From Sphingomonas zeae (GTDB lineage Bacteria; Pseudomonadota; Alphaproteobacteria; Sphingomonadales; Sphingomonadaceae), in contig NZ_JACIFA010000010.1 in NCBI RefSeq assembly GCF_014197135.1, forward strand, positions 84,735 through 148,734: a stretch of DNA of 64,000 nucleotides. The letters run 5' to 3'. The notes below the pieces were generated by a model. It did no database searches. It was not told where the DNA came from and was given only the letters and a program-made list of their open reading frames with translations. A program made the position numbers and the translations under genes. Numbering within the stretch: the stretch's first letter is position 1; every line of letters starts with the position of its first letter. This document shows positions 14,457 to 23,415 of the stretch, piece after piece.

Positions 14457-17438
14457 GTCCCGGCTTTGCTGGTGGAGGCGCAGCGGCCTGAACCGCTCGC
14501 GAGGTTTGTCGATCTCGCCCCAGAGATAGTCGCCGGTGAGGCCGATATGCTCCCAGCCCAGAGGGGCGACGTGGGCGAGCAGCTCGTCGGGCACGTCGAC
14601 GCCGCTGCCGCGCAGATGACGGACAGCTCGGTCGAGATAGACGGTGTTCCAGAGCGTCATGGCCGCGGTGACGAGGGTCAGGCCGGAGGCGCGATGGCGC
14701 TGGTTCTCGAAGGTGCGGTCGCGCAGTTCGCCGAGGCGGTTGAAGAAGATGGCGCGGGCGAGCGCGTTGCGGGCCTCGCCCTTGTTGAGAATGCTGCCGG
14801 TGCGACGACGCTGGTCGGGATCATCGAACCAGTCGAGCATGAACAGGGTGCGTTCGATCCGACCTATCTCCCGCAGCGCGCGGGCGACCGAGTTCTGACG
14901 CGGGAAGCCCGCCAGCTTGCGGAGCATGACCGAGGCGCTCACCGTGCCGGCGCGGATCGAGGCGGCAAGGCGCAGGGTTTCGTCCCAGTTCTCCTCGATC
15001 GCGCGGATCTTGACCGGACCGGCGACGAGCGGGCGCAGCGTCGGCCACGAGTCGAGCGGCGACAGGCTGTAGAGCCGGCGCTCGTTGAGGTCGCGGATGC
15101 GGGGCGCGAAGCGGAAGCCGAGCAGATGGCACAGGCCGAAGACATGATCGACCGCGCCGGCGGTATCGGTCGCATGTTCGCGGATGACCAGCTCGCTTTC
15201 ATGGTCGAGCAGGCCGTCGAGGACATGCGCGGCCTCGCCGGCATTGGCGGCGATGACCTTGGTGTGGAACGGCGTGAAGCGGTCGGTGACGTGGGTGTAG
15301 AACAGCACGCCTGGTTCGGTGCCATAGCGGGCGTTGTGATCGGCGCGGGCCTCGCCCTGACCACCGGCACGAAAGAACTGCCCGTCCGACGACGATGTAT
15401 CGCCCGGTCCCCAGACCGCCGCGAGCGGATGCGCGGTATGGCAATCGACGATCGCCGCCAGCGCCGACAGATAGGTTTCGTCGCGCACATGCCATTCCGC
15501 CGTCCAGCGCAGGCGAGACAACGTCAGCCCGCGCGAGCTTTCGGCCATGCGGCCCAGGCCGAGGTTGGTCGCATCGGCGAGGATCGCACCCATCAGCGCG
15601 GACTGGTCGGAGGCGGGGGCGCCGCTGCGCGCATGGACGAAACGGTCGGCGAATCCCGACCATGCGGCGACCTCGACCAGCAGATCGGTGATTCGGACGC
15701 GCGGCAGCATCGCGTAGAGCCGGGCCTTTAGCGCATCGGCATCGTCGGACGGGGATCGCCGGATCGACGATATGAGCAACTGCCCGCGTTCGATCGTCAC
15801 ATCGACCAGCTCGCCCGCTGCGGCTGCGCGCTCCACCTCCGTCATGCGCCGGGCCAACAGGGTGCGGCGTTCCTCGTACCATTTGGAAAAGTCGGTCGGC
15901 ACAACCAGGCGCAGATCGCCGCTCGCGCGCATCGCTTCGAAGGCGGGCATGGGCAGCTGATAGTCGTCGAGCGTGCGATAGGCGCGGCTGCCGTCCACCC
16001 AGATGCTGCCCGAGCCGAGCCGCTCGCGCAGGTGGGCGATCACTGCGATCTCATAGGCGCGCCGGTCTATCGTCCCTTCCGCCGGCTGCACGACCTTGCG
16101 CCAGCGCGGCTTGATGAAGCTGGTCGGCACTCGCTTCGGCAGGACCGATCGACCGTCGCGGTACATCGTGCGCAGCACCTCGATCGCGCCGAGCAGCGGA
16201 TCAGCCAACCGCGCGGTGCGGAAGGTGAAAGCGGCGAGAAACGTCGGGGCGAAACGCCGCACGGCGGGATAGCGTTCGACCACTTCTTCCAGCCCGTCAT
16301 CGGCCGAGCGCGTCAGATCCTCGGCAAAGCGGATGCTGCGTTCGAGCTGATCCCAGCCCATCTTCGCGTCGATCGCGCGGAAGGCGTCGCGCCCGCTCGC
16401 ACGAGCATCTACCAGCAGCCGACCGAGCCGGGCATGGAAACGCGCGGTGTCCTTCAGCATCCGTGCCTGGCCGAGCAGCCGATCGGAGCGGGTGCGGTCG
16501 GCACGGCGGAACAGCGCGCCCACCATCTTCTCCACCATGACCAGCGCGGCGTCGGTCAACGTCGCTTCCATCTCGATCACGGAAGCTACGAGCATGGCGA
16601 GCCGGCGCGGACGTTCGAGACGCCGCAGGTGCTGGGCGGTGACGATGCCGGCGGTCCGCGCAATGACGGCATAGCGAGCAGCATGGATACGTCGTGCTCG
16701 ATCAGCCGCGATCCCGATGCCGCGCACGGTGTCGAGCCGTTCGACGATTCCCTTCAGGTTCGCGGCCGATGGTGCTTCCGGCCATTCGCGTATCCATCCT
16801 AGCCGGGTGCGCCCATCATCGTCGGAGGCGATCATGTGTTCGAGTGCGGCTTCCTGTTCGGTCGAACAGTCGCGGATCAGATTGGAATGGGCCGCCTTGC
16901 GCGCCCGTGTCCGCACGATGAGGGCGAGCCGTTCCAGCGTCGATGTCGCCGGCAGTACGATCCGGTCCGCCCGCAAGCGATCGACCATGCCTGTGACGAT
17001 CGTCTCACCTCTATCAGTCGAAGCGGCAATCTCCGATCCCAGCGCCAGCATCGCCCGTACATCCACCCGCGCGAAGGCGCGCAGACCGAGCAGAGCTTCG
17101 ATCTCGGCCCGGTGTTCGCGCAATGTCGTGGGGCGCGTGGCATAGCCGGTGAAGTCGTCGGCTACGCACCCGATCTGATCGGCGAGCAGCGCGAGCATGG
17201 CGGCGGGCACCGCATCCCCCGTCAGTAGCCTGCGACCGGGATGACGCAGGTAGCAAAGCTGCACCGCATAGCCGAGCCGGTTCGCCCCGCGCCGACGTCG
17301 CGCCACCTGTGCCAGATCGTCGGGACCGAGCGTATAGAGCCGTTCGATCGTCGCGCGATCGGCAGGCGGGTCGAAGATCACAGCACGCTGCGCGGGCGAC
17401 AGGATGGTCTTGGTCGGCATCGGCTTCCTGTTCGTCAC
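14451..17438 (-). CDS. tnpA: Tn3-family transposase
   Basis: 995 residues, full length for the family (about 990). N-terminal DUF4158-type region (FDPPADRATIERLYTL) and C-terminal DDE domain, with blocks such as GPGDTSSSDGQFFRAG, YGTEPGVLFYTHVTD, PRIRDLNERRLY and the terminal LAHVAPLGWEHIGLTGDY. It cuts and joins at the 39-bp ends to make cointegrates, resolved by TnpR. It shares the final domain with the broken transposase at 20839-22469 but is clearly a different member. Divergent from tnpR across the res region. The frame is intact. Confidence 0.95.
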   Translation of the reverse strand: MTNRKPMPTKTILSPAQRAVIFDPPADRATIERLYTLGPDDLAQVARRRRGANRLGYAVQLCYLRHPGRRLLTGDAVPAAMLALLADQIGCVADDFTGYATRPTTLREHRAEIEALLGLRAFARVDVRAMLALGSEIAASTDRGETIVTGMVDRLRADRIVLPATSTLERLALIVRTRARKAAHSNLIRDCSTEQEAALEHMIASDDDGRTRLGWIREWPEAPSAANLKGIVERLDTVRGIGIAADRARRIHAARYAVIARTAGIVTAQHLRRLERPRRLAMLVASVIEMEATLTDAALVMVEKMVGALFRRADRTRSDRLLGQARMLKDTARFHARLGRLLVDARASGRDAFRAIDAKMGWDQLERSIRFAEDLTRSADDGLEEVVERYPAVRRFAPTFLAAFTFRTARLADPLLGAIEVLRTMYRDGRSVLPKRVPTSFIKPRWRKVVQPAEGTIDRRAYEIAVIAHLRERLGSGSIWVDGSRAYRTLDDYQLPMPAFEAMRASGDLRLVVPTDFSKWYEERRTLLARRMTEVERAAAAGELVDVTIERGQLLISSIRRSPSDDADALKARLYAMLPRVRITDLLVEVAAWSGFADRFVHARSGAPASDQSALMGAILADATNLGLGRMAESSRGLTLSRLRWTAEWHVRDETYLSALAAIVDCHTAHPLAAVWGPGDTSSSDGQFFRAGGQGEARADHNARYGTEPGVLFYTHVTDRFTPFHTKVIAANAGEAAHVLDGLLDHESELVIREHATDTAGAVDHVFGLCHLLGFRFAPRIRDLNERRLYSLSPLDSWPTLRPLVAGPVKIRAIEENWDETLRLAASIRAGTVSASVMLRKLAGFPRQNSVARALREIGRIERTLFMLDWFDDPDQRRRTGSILNKGEARNALARAIFFNRLGELRDRTFENQRHRASGLTLVTAAMTLWNTVYLDRAVRHLRGSGVDVPDELLAHVAPLGWEHIGLTGDYLWGEIDKPRERFRPLRLHQQSRDA

Positions 17439-17549
17439 GAAACAGGAAAGCGTACCCGTTCATGGAGCATAGACCAGAAGACGGGTTATGTGACATTATC
17501 GCGATTGATCGACGGGCAATGCCGCTCCGTCACGTGAACGGACGTATAT
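17439..17549. promoter_or_regulatory. Probable res site between tnpA and tnpR
   Basis: 111 bases separating divergent tnpA and tnpR. ATGTGACA occurs twice (about 17488 and 17548) with a CGTCACGTGAACGGACG dyad between them, as expected of resolvase subsites overlapping the two promoters. Confidence 0.6.
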
Positions 17550-18176
17550 GTGACAACGCAGATCGGTTACGCGCGGGTGTCCAAGGCGGACGGCAGCCAG
17601 GTCCACGACCTGCAGCACGACGCGCTGGTCGCGGCCGGCGTCGATCCCGAGCATATCTATGAGGATGCCGCATCGGGCCGGCTCGACAAGCGACCGGGAC
17701 TGGACGCCTGCCTGAAGGCGCTGCGCCGCGACGACACGCTGGTCATCTGGAAACTCGATCGGCTCGGCCGCGATTTGCGCCACCTCGTCAATACGGTTGG
17801 TGATCTGACGAAGCGTGGCATCGGGTTGAAGGTGCTGGCGGGCGAAGGCGCGTCGATTGACACAACCACCGCCAACGGTCGGCTGATCTTCGCGATTTTC
17901 GCCGGCCTCGCCGAGTTCGAGCGAGAACTGATCGTCGAGCGCACGCGCGCCGGTCTGGAGTCCGCTCGGGCACGCGGTCGGCACGGCGGGCGTCCGTTCA
18001 AGATGACGCCGGCCAAACTGCGTCTCGCCCAGGCCGCGATGGGCAAACCGGAAACCAAGGTCGCGGAGCTATGCGCCGAACTCGGCGTGACGCGCCAAAC
18101 ACTCTACCGACACGTCACGCCGAAGGGCGAGATCAGGCCCGATGGTGAAAAGCTGTTGGCGCGAGGGCGCCGATAG
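17550..18176 (+). CDS. tnpR: Serine resolvase of the Tn3 element
   Basis: 208 residues, GTG start. The N-terminal resolvase domain has YARVSKADGSQ with the catalytic Ser, the KLDRLGRDLRHL motif, and IFAGLAEFERELIVERT, leading to the long E helix. The C-terminal HTH (residues 165-190, VAELCAELGVTRQTLYRHV) binds res. It resolves cointegrates formed by TnpA. It is slightly longer than Tn3 TnpR (185) because of its C-terminal tail. Reading is away from tnpA. Confidence 0.93.
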   Translation: MTTQIGYARVSKADGSQVHDLQHDALVAAGVDPEHIYEDAASGRLDKRPGLDACLKALRRDDTLVIWKLDRLGRDLRHLVNTVGDLTKRGIGLKVLAGEGASIDTTTANGRLIFAIFAGLAEFERELIVERTRAGLESARARGRHGGRPFKMTPAKLRLAQAAMGKPETKVAELCAELGVTRQTLYRHVTPKGEIRPDGEKLLARGRR

Positions 18177-18199
18177 CAGTCGGCTGAAGCTGCTCAGGT

Positions 18200-18979
18200 T
18201 CAGAGCGACGATGCCGTAACGTAGGTTCCTACCGCAATCACGACGGCGGCAAAGCCACGTTCGAGCAGCCCCTTACGGGTGCCGAGAACCTTGCCCAATG
18301 CAATACCGCCGATCGTTCCAGCGACGCCGCCCACGACCAGCATCGCGGTCACGCTCCAGTCGACCAGCCCCGACAGGGCGTAGGACAAGGCGGTGGTCAA
18401 CCCCAGCGCGCTGACGACGACCAGCGACGTGCCGATCGCGAAGGGCAGCGGCATCGCGGTCGCGAGGATCAGCCCCGGCACGATCAGGAAGCCGCCCCCG
18501 ATCCCGAAGAAGCCGGCGGCAAGCCCGACGCCCAGCCCGATCGGAACCAAGCGCGGCAGCAGCGTCGAGGCGCTATCGCGGGTCAGTCGCACGTCCGGCG
18601 CTTCCGCCGTGCGGCGCTTGCGCAACATCGACAAACCGACGCCAATCATCAGAAGCCCGAACAGGACAAGCAGTCGCTTGCCGTCGAACGCCTTGCCCAA
18701 CTCCGCCCCCAGCGCCGCGCCGATCATTCCGGAGACGGCGAAGACACTGGCGCACCGCCATTTCACGCGGCCCGCTCGCGCATGGCCGACCAGGCTGGCA
18801 AGCGCATTGACGGTGACGGCGACAGCGGCCGTCCCGATCGCAGCGTGCGGTGATCCGACGCCGACAACATAGATCAGGAGTGGCACGGCGAGGATCGACC
18901 CGCCTCCGCCGACAAGGCCGAGGATCAGGCCAATCACGCCGCCCGATGCAAGCGCGGCAAGGGTGGCAGCGGTGTCCAC
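18200..18979 (-). CDS. TauE/SafE-family sulfite (sulfur anion) exporter
   Basis: 259 residues with about eight TM helices in two repeats. Each repeat carries a TauE/SafE-type glycine motif: LGLVGGGGSILAVPLL near residue 20 and AAGFFGIGGGFLIVPG near 160. Family members export sulfite, sulfonates or related anions. As the last gene of the BigR operon, it likely removes sulfite made by the persulfide dioxygenase. Seven bases separate it from the rhodanese gene. Confidence 0.9.
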   Translation of the reverse strand: MDTAATLAALASGGVIGLILGLVGGGGSILAVPLLIYVVGVGSPHAAIGTAAVAVTVNALASLVGHARAGRVKWRCASVFAVSGMIGAALGAELGKAFDGKRLLVLFGLLMIGVGLSMLRKRRTAEAPDVRLTRDSASTLLPRLVPIGLGVGLAAGFFGIGGGFLIVPGLILATAMPLPFAIGTSLVVVSALGLTTALSYALSGLVDWSVTAMLVVGGVAGTIGGIALGKVLGTRKGLLERGFAAVVIAVGTYVTASSL

Positions 18980-18986
18980 GATCGCC

Positions 18987-19505
18987 TCAGGCTGTCGCGC
19001 GCCGGTTCCAGGGCATGACGCGCAGCAGGTTGGCCATGCCGCACCACCCCGTCACGCCCGCGAACATCAGCCCCGCCCCGACGAACGCCGACAGCCCGAA
19101 GAAGCCGGGAGCGACGAACGTGCCGAGCAGAACGCCGATCAGCACCAGCCCACCGGCGGTAATCTGCACCTGCCGCATGATTTCCAACGGCTGCGACCGA
19201 TCGGCGACGGTGGGCTGTCCTGCCTGCCGCCACGCATCGATGCCGCCGCCCAGGATATAGGCCGGCGCGCCACCCGCTGCCGCGCCGAGCTGCGCCGCAT
19301 TGGCGGCGGTGCGCATCCCGGACTTGCAGTGAAAGACGACCGGACGATCGTCGCGCGGGAGATCGCCGATCCGGTCGAGCGGCACGTTCATCGCGCCGGG
19401 AATGCGTTCGCGCGCATGCTCGTCGGCACCGCGAATGTCGATCAGGCGCGCACCGGCATCGATCGCGGCACGGGTATCGTCGGGAGAAAGGGTCGCGAGC
19501 GTCAT
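18987..19505 (-). CDS. Rhodanese domain fused to DUF2892 membrane domain
   Basis: 172 residues from ATG 19505 (an upstream in-frame ATG lies within bigR). Residues 1-105 are a rhodanese domain with the active loop VVFHCKSGMRT, where the Cys takes up sulfane sulfur. Residues 112-165 form the DUF2892 hairpin of two TM helices (GGLVLIGVLLG; GAGLMFAGVTGWCGMANLL). This is the YgaP-type layout, transferring sulfur at the membrane. Four bases after bigR and seven before tauE: one operon. Confidence 0.9.
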   Translation of the reverse strand: MTLATLSPDDTRAAIDAGARLIDIRGADEHARERIPGAMNVPLDRIGDLPRDDRPVVFHCKSGMRTAANAAQLGAAAGGAPAYILGGGIDAWRQAGQPTVADRSQPLEIMRQVQITAGGLVLIGVLLGTFVAPGFFGLSAFVGAGLMFAGVTGWCGMANLLRVMPWNRRATA

Positions 19506-19509
19506 CGCA

Positions 19510-19833
19510 TCAATCCTTGCAGTAGAGCTGGTAGAGAGTGCCGAGCAGCGTTTCGACGCGGGCATCCGCGATGGCGTACCAGAGCGTCTGGCTCTCCCGC
19601 CGGTAGGTGACGAGACCCTCGTCGCGCATCCTGGCCAGGTGCTGCGAGCAGGCCGACTGCGACAAGCCGACATCACGGGCCAGATCGCCGACCGTCATCT
19701 CGCCATGCTCGACCAGCTTGCACAGCAGCATCAGCCGGCGAGCATTGCCGATCGCCTTCAGCGTGTCGGCGACCTGCCCGGCCTTCGCCTCGAATGTCGC
19801 CAGGTCCATCGGCGGTTTGAGCATCATCGCCAC
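19510..19833 (-). CDS. bigR: BigR/SqrR-type ArsR-family persulfide-sensing repressor
   Basis: 107 residues, winged-helix ArsR fold (recognition helix QSACSQHLARMRDEGLV, wing YRRESQTLWYAI). Cysteines at 38, 62 and 105. C38 (in LLCKLVEHGEM) and C105 (QLYCKD) sit where the two redox Cys of BigR/SqrR form a di- or tetrasulfide on persulfide exposure (positions recalled from those proteins). It is divergent from the dioxygenase gene across a palindrome-rich 62-base gap, which fits autoregulation and control of both units. Confidence 0.88.
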   Translation of the reverse strand: MAMMLKPPMDLATFEAKAGQVADTLKAIGNARRLMLLCKLVEHGEMTVGDLARDVGLSQSACSQHLARMRDEGLVTYRRESQTLWYAIADARVETLLGTLYQLYCKD

Positions 19834-19895
19834 TCCATTAGGTGTTGCTTATGTAGCACCAGCTAATATATTAGCAAGCGCTAACGGAGAAAATC
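19834..19895. promoter_or_regulatory. Divergent promoter with probable BigR operators
   Basis: GCTAATATATTAGC at 19862-19875 is a perfect 14-bp palindrome. TTAGC-AAGC-GCTAA (19871-19884) is an overlapping dyad. Both are AT-rich, like the published BigR box, and lie between bigR and the dioxygenase gene. Confidence 0.65.
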
Positions 19896-20771
19896 ATGAC
19901 TCAGCCCCTCATCGAGGCGTTTTTCGACGAGCCGACCAATACGATTAGCTACCTCGTCGGCGATCCCGCGACACGGACTGCGGCGGTGATCGATCCAGTC
20001 CTCGACTTCGACATGGCGAGCGGCGTCGCCGACACGCGCTCGGCCGAGCGGATCGTCGCCTTCGCCCGCGAGCAGGACTGGCGGATCGCGATGGTGCTGG
20101 AGACGCACGCTCATGCCGATCATCTGTCGGCCGCACCCTTCATCAAGGCGCATACAGGCGCATGGATCGGGATCGGCGCGCATATCCGCGACGTGCAGAA
20201 AATCTTCCGCCCCGTGTTCGCGATGGATGATCTGAAAACGGACGGCTCGGACTTCGACCGCCTGTTCGAGAATGGCGACCAGTTCGCGATCGGGGCGCTG
20301 GCGGTCGAGGTGCTGCATGTCCCCGGCCACACCCCGGCCGACGTGACCTATCTGATCGGCGATGCGGCGTTCGTCGGGGATACGCTGTTCATGCCCGACT
20401 ATGGCACCGCCCGCGCCGACTTCCCGGGCGGGGATGCGCGGACGCTCTATCGCTCGATCCGCCGGCTATTGGCGCTGCCCGACGAGACGCGACTGTTCCT
20501 CTGCCACGACTACAAGGCACCGGGTCGCGACGACTATCGCTGGGAGACGACGGTGGGCGAGCAGCGACGGTCGAGCGTCCACGTCCATGACGGTGTGAAT
20601 GAGGACGACTTCGTCGCCATGCGCGAGCAGCGTGACGCCGGGCTATCCGTGCCCAAGCTCCTGCTGCCCTCGATCCAGGTCAACATCCGCGCGGGCCATT
20701 TCGATCAGGCGGAGGCGAACGGTGTCACCTACTTGCGTATTCCGGTAAAATGGAAAGCCGGCCATCCGTGA
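19896..20771 (+). CDS. blh: ETHE1/Blh-type persulfide dioxygenase (metallo-beta-lactamase fold)
   Basis: 291 residues. MBL motifs: HAHADHLSAA (HxHxDH) near residue 70, VPGHTPAD His, the Asp of FVGDTLFMPDYG, and a final LCHDYKAPGRDDY His. ETHE1-type enzymes oxidise glutathione persulfide to sulfite using one Fe(II) held by two His and one Asp. The C-terminal 80 residues (SVHVHDGVNEDDF, LPSIQVNIRAG) match the Blh subgroup regulated by BigR. The product sulfite would leave through the TauE-type exporter of the same transposon. Confidence 0.92.
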   Translation: MTQPLIEAFFDEPTNTISYLVGDPATRTAAVIDPVLDFDMASGVADTRSAERIVAFAREQDWRIAMVLETHAHADHLSAAPFIKAHTGAWIGIGAHIRDVQKIFRPVFAMDDLKTDGSDFDRLFENGDQFAIGALAVEVLHVPGHTPADVTYLIGDAAFVGDTLFMPDYGTARADFPGGDARTLYRSIRRLLALPDETRLFLCHDYKAPGRDDYRWETTVGEQRRSSVHVHDGVNEDDFVAMREQRDAGLSVPKLLLPSIQVNIRAGHFDQAEANGVTYLRIPVKWKAGHP

Positions 20772-20799
20772 TGTCATACGATCGCTGACACGGCTTTGT

Positions 20800-20838
20800 G
20801 CTTAGCGTACGTTTTCGACCATCCTCTCACCGGTCCCC
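20800..20838 (-). repeat. Right inverted repeat of Tn3 transposon
   Basis: 39 bases, exact reverse complement of 14418-14456. It ends in CCCC at 20838, directly against the remnant transposase. Confidence 0.95.
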
Positions 20839-22469
20839 GGATCAAGGTCGATCCGCCGGTGGATTTTCTACGTCCCAACTCGAAATGGCATCGTCATCTT
20901 CGCGCTGAGCCCAGCGGCGACCACCGGCTTTGGGAAATCGCGGTGCTGTTCCACATCCGCGACGCCTTCCGGTCCGGTGACATATGGTTGGCGGGATCGC
21001 GCCGCTATGGCGACCTCAAGCAGCTTCTGGTCCCGCCACAGGCGATAGAGCAGACCGCGCGGCTCGCCGTGCCGCTGCGACCCGGCGAATGGCTGGCCGA
21101 GCGCAGGGCTCGACTGGATACACGGCTGAAGGAGTTTGGCCGCGCGGCGCGAACCGGCACGATCCCAGGCGGCATCATCGAGAACGGCAAGCTGCACATC
21201 GACAAGCTGAGGGCCGACACGCCCGAAGGGGCCGAGGATCTCGTGCTCGATCTCTATTAACAGCTCCCGCCCGCGAGGATCACCGATCTGTTGCTGGAAG
21301 TCGATGAGCGAACCGGATTTTCCGAGGCGTTCACGCATCTGCGCACCGGCGCGCCCTGCAGCGACCGGATCGGCCTGATGAACGTGTTGCTGGCGGAAGG
21401 CGTCAATCTCGGTTTGCGCAAGATGGCGGCGGCGACCAACACGCACAGCTTCTGGGAATTGCTGCGGATCGCGCGCTGGCATGTCGAAGGCAGCGCCTAT
21501 GATCGGGCGCTCGCCATGATCGTGGAGGCCCACGCCGCCCTGCCCATGGCCGCCTTCTGGGGACAAGGGCAATCGGCATCCAGCGACGGGCAGTTCTTCC
21601 TTGCTACCGAGCAGGGCGAGGCGATGAATCTGATCAACGCGAAATATGGCAACGTCCCGGGCCTCAAGGGATACAGCCATGTGTCCGATCAATATGCGCC
21701 GTTCGCAACCCAGGTGATCCCGGCAACGGTCAGCGAGGCTCCCTATATCCTGGACGGGCTGCTCATGAATGACGCGGGCCGCCGCGTTCGCCAGCATTTT
21801 GCCGACACGGGCGGCTTCACCGATCATGTGTTCGCCGCCTGCGCCTTGCTCGGCTACAGGTTCGCCCCCCGTATCCGCGATCTCCCTCAGAAAAGACTCT
21901 ATGCCTTCACGCCCAACGCGACGCCGGCCAATGTGCGAGCGCTGGTCGGAGGTAAGATCAATGAACCGCACATCGAGCGCAACTGGCCCGACATCCTGCG
22001 CATCATGGCGACGATCGCAGCGGGGATCGTCGCCCCCAGCCAGATTCTTCGCAAGCTCGCCTCTTACCCGCGCCAGAATGAGCTGGCCCTCGCATTGCGA
22101 GAGGTGGGCCGCATCGAGCGAACCCTGTTCATGATCGACTGGATTCTTGATGCCGGCCTCCAGCGCCAGGCTCAGATCGGCCTCAACAAGGGTGAGGCCC
22201 ACCACGCCCTAAAGCGCGCCATCAGCTTCCACCGCCGAGGTGAAATCCGGGATCGATCCGGCGAAGGCCAGCACTATCGCATCGCCGGAATGAACCTGCT
22301 CGCCGCCATCATCATATTCTGGAACACCATGAAGCTCGGCGAGGTCGTCAATACCCGGGCCGCCAGCGGTACCCATATCGCGCCTGATCTACTCGCCCAC
22401 GTCTCGCCGTTGGGATGGGAACACATCAATCCAACCGGGGAATATCGCTGGCCCAAATCCTTAGCGTAG
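20839..22469 (+). pseudogene. Second Tn3-family transposase, 5' deleted and interrupted
   Basis: The C-terminal half (about 540 codons) of a different Tn3 transposase, readable right up to the inverted repeat of the intact transposon (HRHLRAEPSGDHRLWEIAV). An in-frame TAA at 21258-21260 breaks it inside LVLDLY-stop-QLPPARITDLL. After that the frame is intact to TAG 22467-22469 and ends with LAHVSPLGWEHINPTGEY. It was presumably the target, or a recombination partner, of the intact element. It is non-functional. Confidence 0.9.
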
Positions 22470-22497
22470 GATTCCGCCCCCTCCCGCAAACGCCCCC
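22460..22497 (-). repeat. Inverted repeat of the decayed Tn3 element
   Basis: Read inward on the minus strand it begins GGGGCGTTTGCGGG and ends CCTACGCTAAGG, overlapping the transposase stop. No matching left end is in the window. Confidence 0.7.
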
Positions 22498-22665
22498 TAC
22501 GATTGAGAAGCGCGGCGGAATCTCTTAGATTGATCGCTGGAGGCTTTGTTCGCGGAGACGCGCACATTGCCTTCTTTTCGTTTTAGGAAGCGCTGCCCTA
22601 AGCGACAGAAGCCAGAGCTTTGACAATGCGGCATTCCGCGATGGAGCCGACCATGTATCTTGATC

Positions 22666-23415
22666 CTATCGGTGCAGACACGCGATGATGGCGGTCACGA
22701 CGGCGGTGGTTTCCGCGACGTCGCGCACCCTCACTGTGTCGAGGCCGATTTCAGCAGCGGGATAGTCATTCCCACCGGGGAATATCGCATCCCCAATGAA
22801 CAGCATCCCGTCGAGCGGGACACCGCTCTCGGCACTCAGGCGCTTCAGGCCATAGCCCTTGTCGATCCCTGCTCTGGTCACGTCGATCGATGTCGTGCCA
22901 CCGAGATTGATCGAGAGCTCCGGCAGCTTCGCGCGCAACGTGGCCTGCAACGCGGTCCTCTTCTTTCGGTCAGGATCCCACGCTTCCTTTTCCTTCAGCG
23001 GCGCTGCCTGCCCCAGGCCCGAAAAGGTGATCTGGCTGCCCCGGTCCTCGATCCGTTCGCCCCAGATACGTTCGTCGGCGAGACCGGCATCGGTCAGCGC
23101 CTGATCGAAGGCCATGCGGATCTTCGCCTTCTCCGCGTCGTCGAACAGTTCGGCATAGACCGCGCGCCAAGCGCCATTGATGAACCGATAGAGTTTCGTG
23201 CCTGTGGTCGGCATCAACCAGAGACGGTCGAGCGCGACGCCGGCAGGAAGGCGCGAGGCGATCTGCTTTTCGAACTGCGGCCAGTCCCCGCCCGAGATCA
23301 CCGCCACATCCGTGATGGCGAGCAATCGGGCGAGGATTGCGGCCATATCCTCCGATAACGGCCGCTTGCTCTCGGCAAGCGTGCCGTCGAGGTCGAAGGC
23401 GATCAGCCACTTCAT
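22666..23415 (-). CDS. HAD-IIB family phosphatase
   Basis: 249 residues. HAD motif I DLDGTLAES at residues 8-16 with the two catalytic Asp; a cap with MPTTGTKLYRF; motif III/IV region near GMLFIGDAIFPGGNDY. This is the subclass IIB pattern (sugar-phosphatase/phosphomannomutase-like). The substrate is unknown. Its ATG overlaps the stop of the P1B-4 ATPase (ATGA), making it the last gene of the long minus-strand operon. A link to metal stress is inferred only from position. Confidence 0.85.
   Translation of the reverse strand: MKWLIAFDLDGTLAESKRPLSEDMAAILARLLAITDVAVISGGDWPQFEKQIASRLPAGVALDRLWLMPTTGTKLYRFINGAWRAVYAELFDDAEKAKIRMAFDQALTDAGLADERIWGERIEDRGSQITFSGLGQAAPLKEKEAWDPDRKKRTALQATLRAKLPELSINLGGTTSIDVTRAGIDKGYGLKRLSAESGVPLDGMLFIGDAIFPGGNDYPAAEIGLDTVRVRDVAETTAVVTAIIACLHR

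Larger units (their letters stand above)
14418..20838. mobile_element. Complete Tn3-family transposon with persulfide-detoxification cargo
   Basis: Bounded by perfect 39-bp inverted repeats (14418-14456 and 20800-20838), each starting GGGGACCGGTGAG at the outer end. It contains tnpA, a res-like region, tnpR, and cargo: tauE-type exporter, rhodanese-DUF2892, BigR-type ArsR regulator and an ETHE1-type persulfide dioxygenase. The flanking pentamers are AATAC (left) and GGATC (right), so no 5-bp target duplication is present. The right end touches the remains of another Tn3 transposase. The cargo matches the known bigR/blh sulfide-detoxification arrangement. Confidence 0.9.

Noticed and set aside
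14418..22497. One composite transposon including both transposases
   Set aside because: The second transposase is outside the 39-bp ends, truncated, and has a different terminal repeat.
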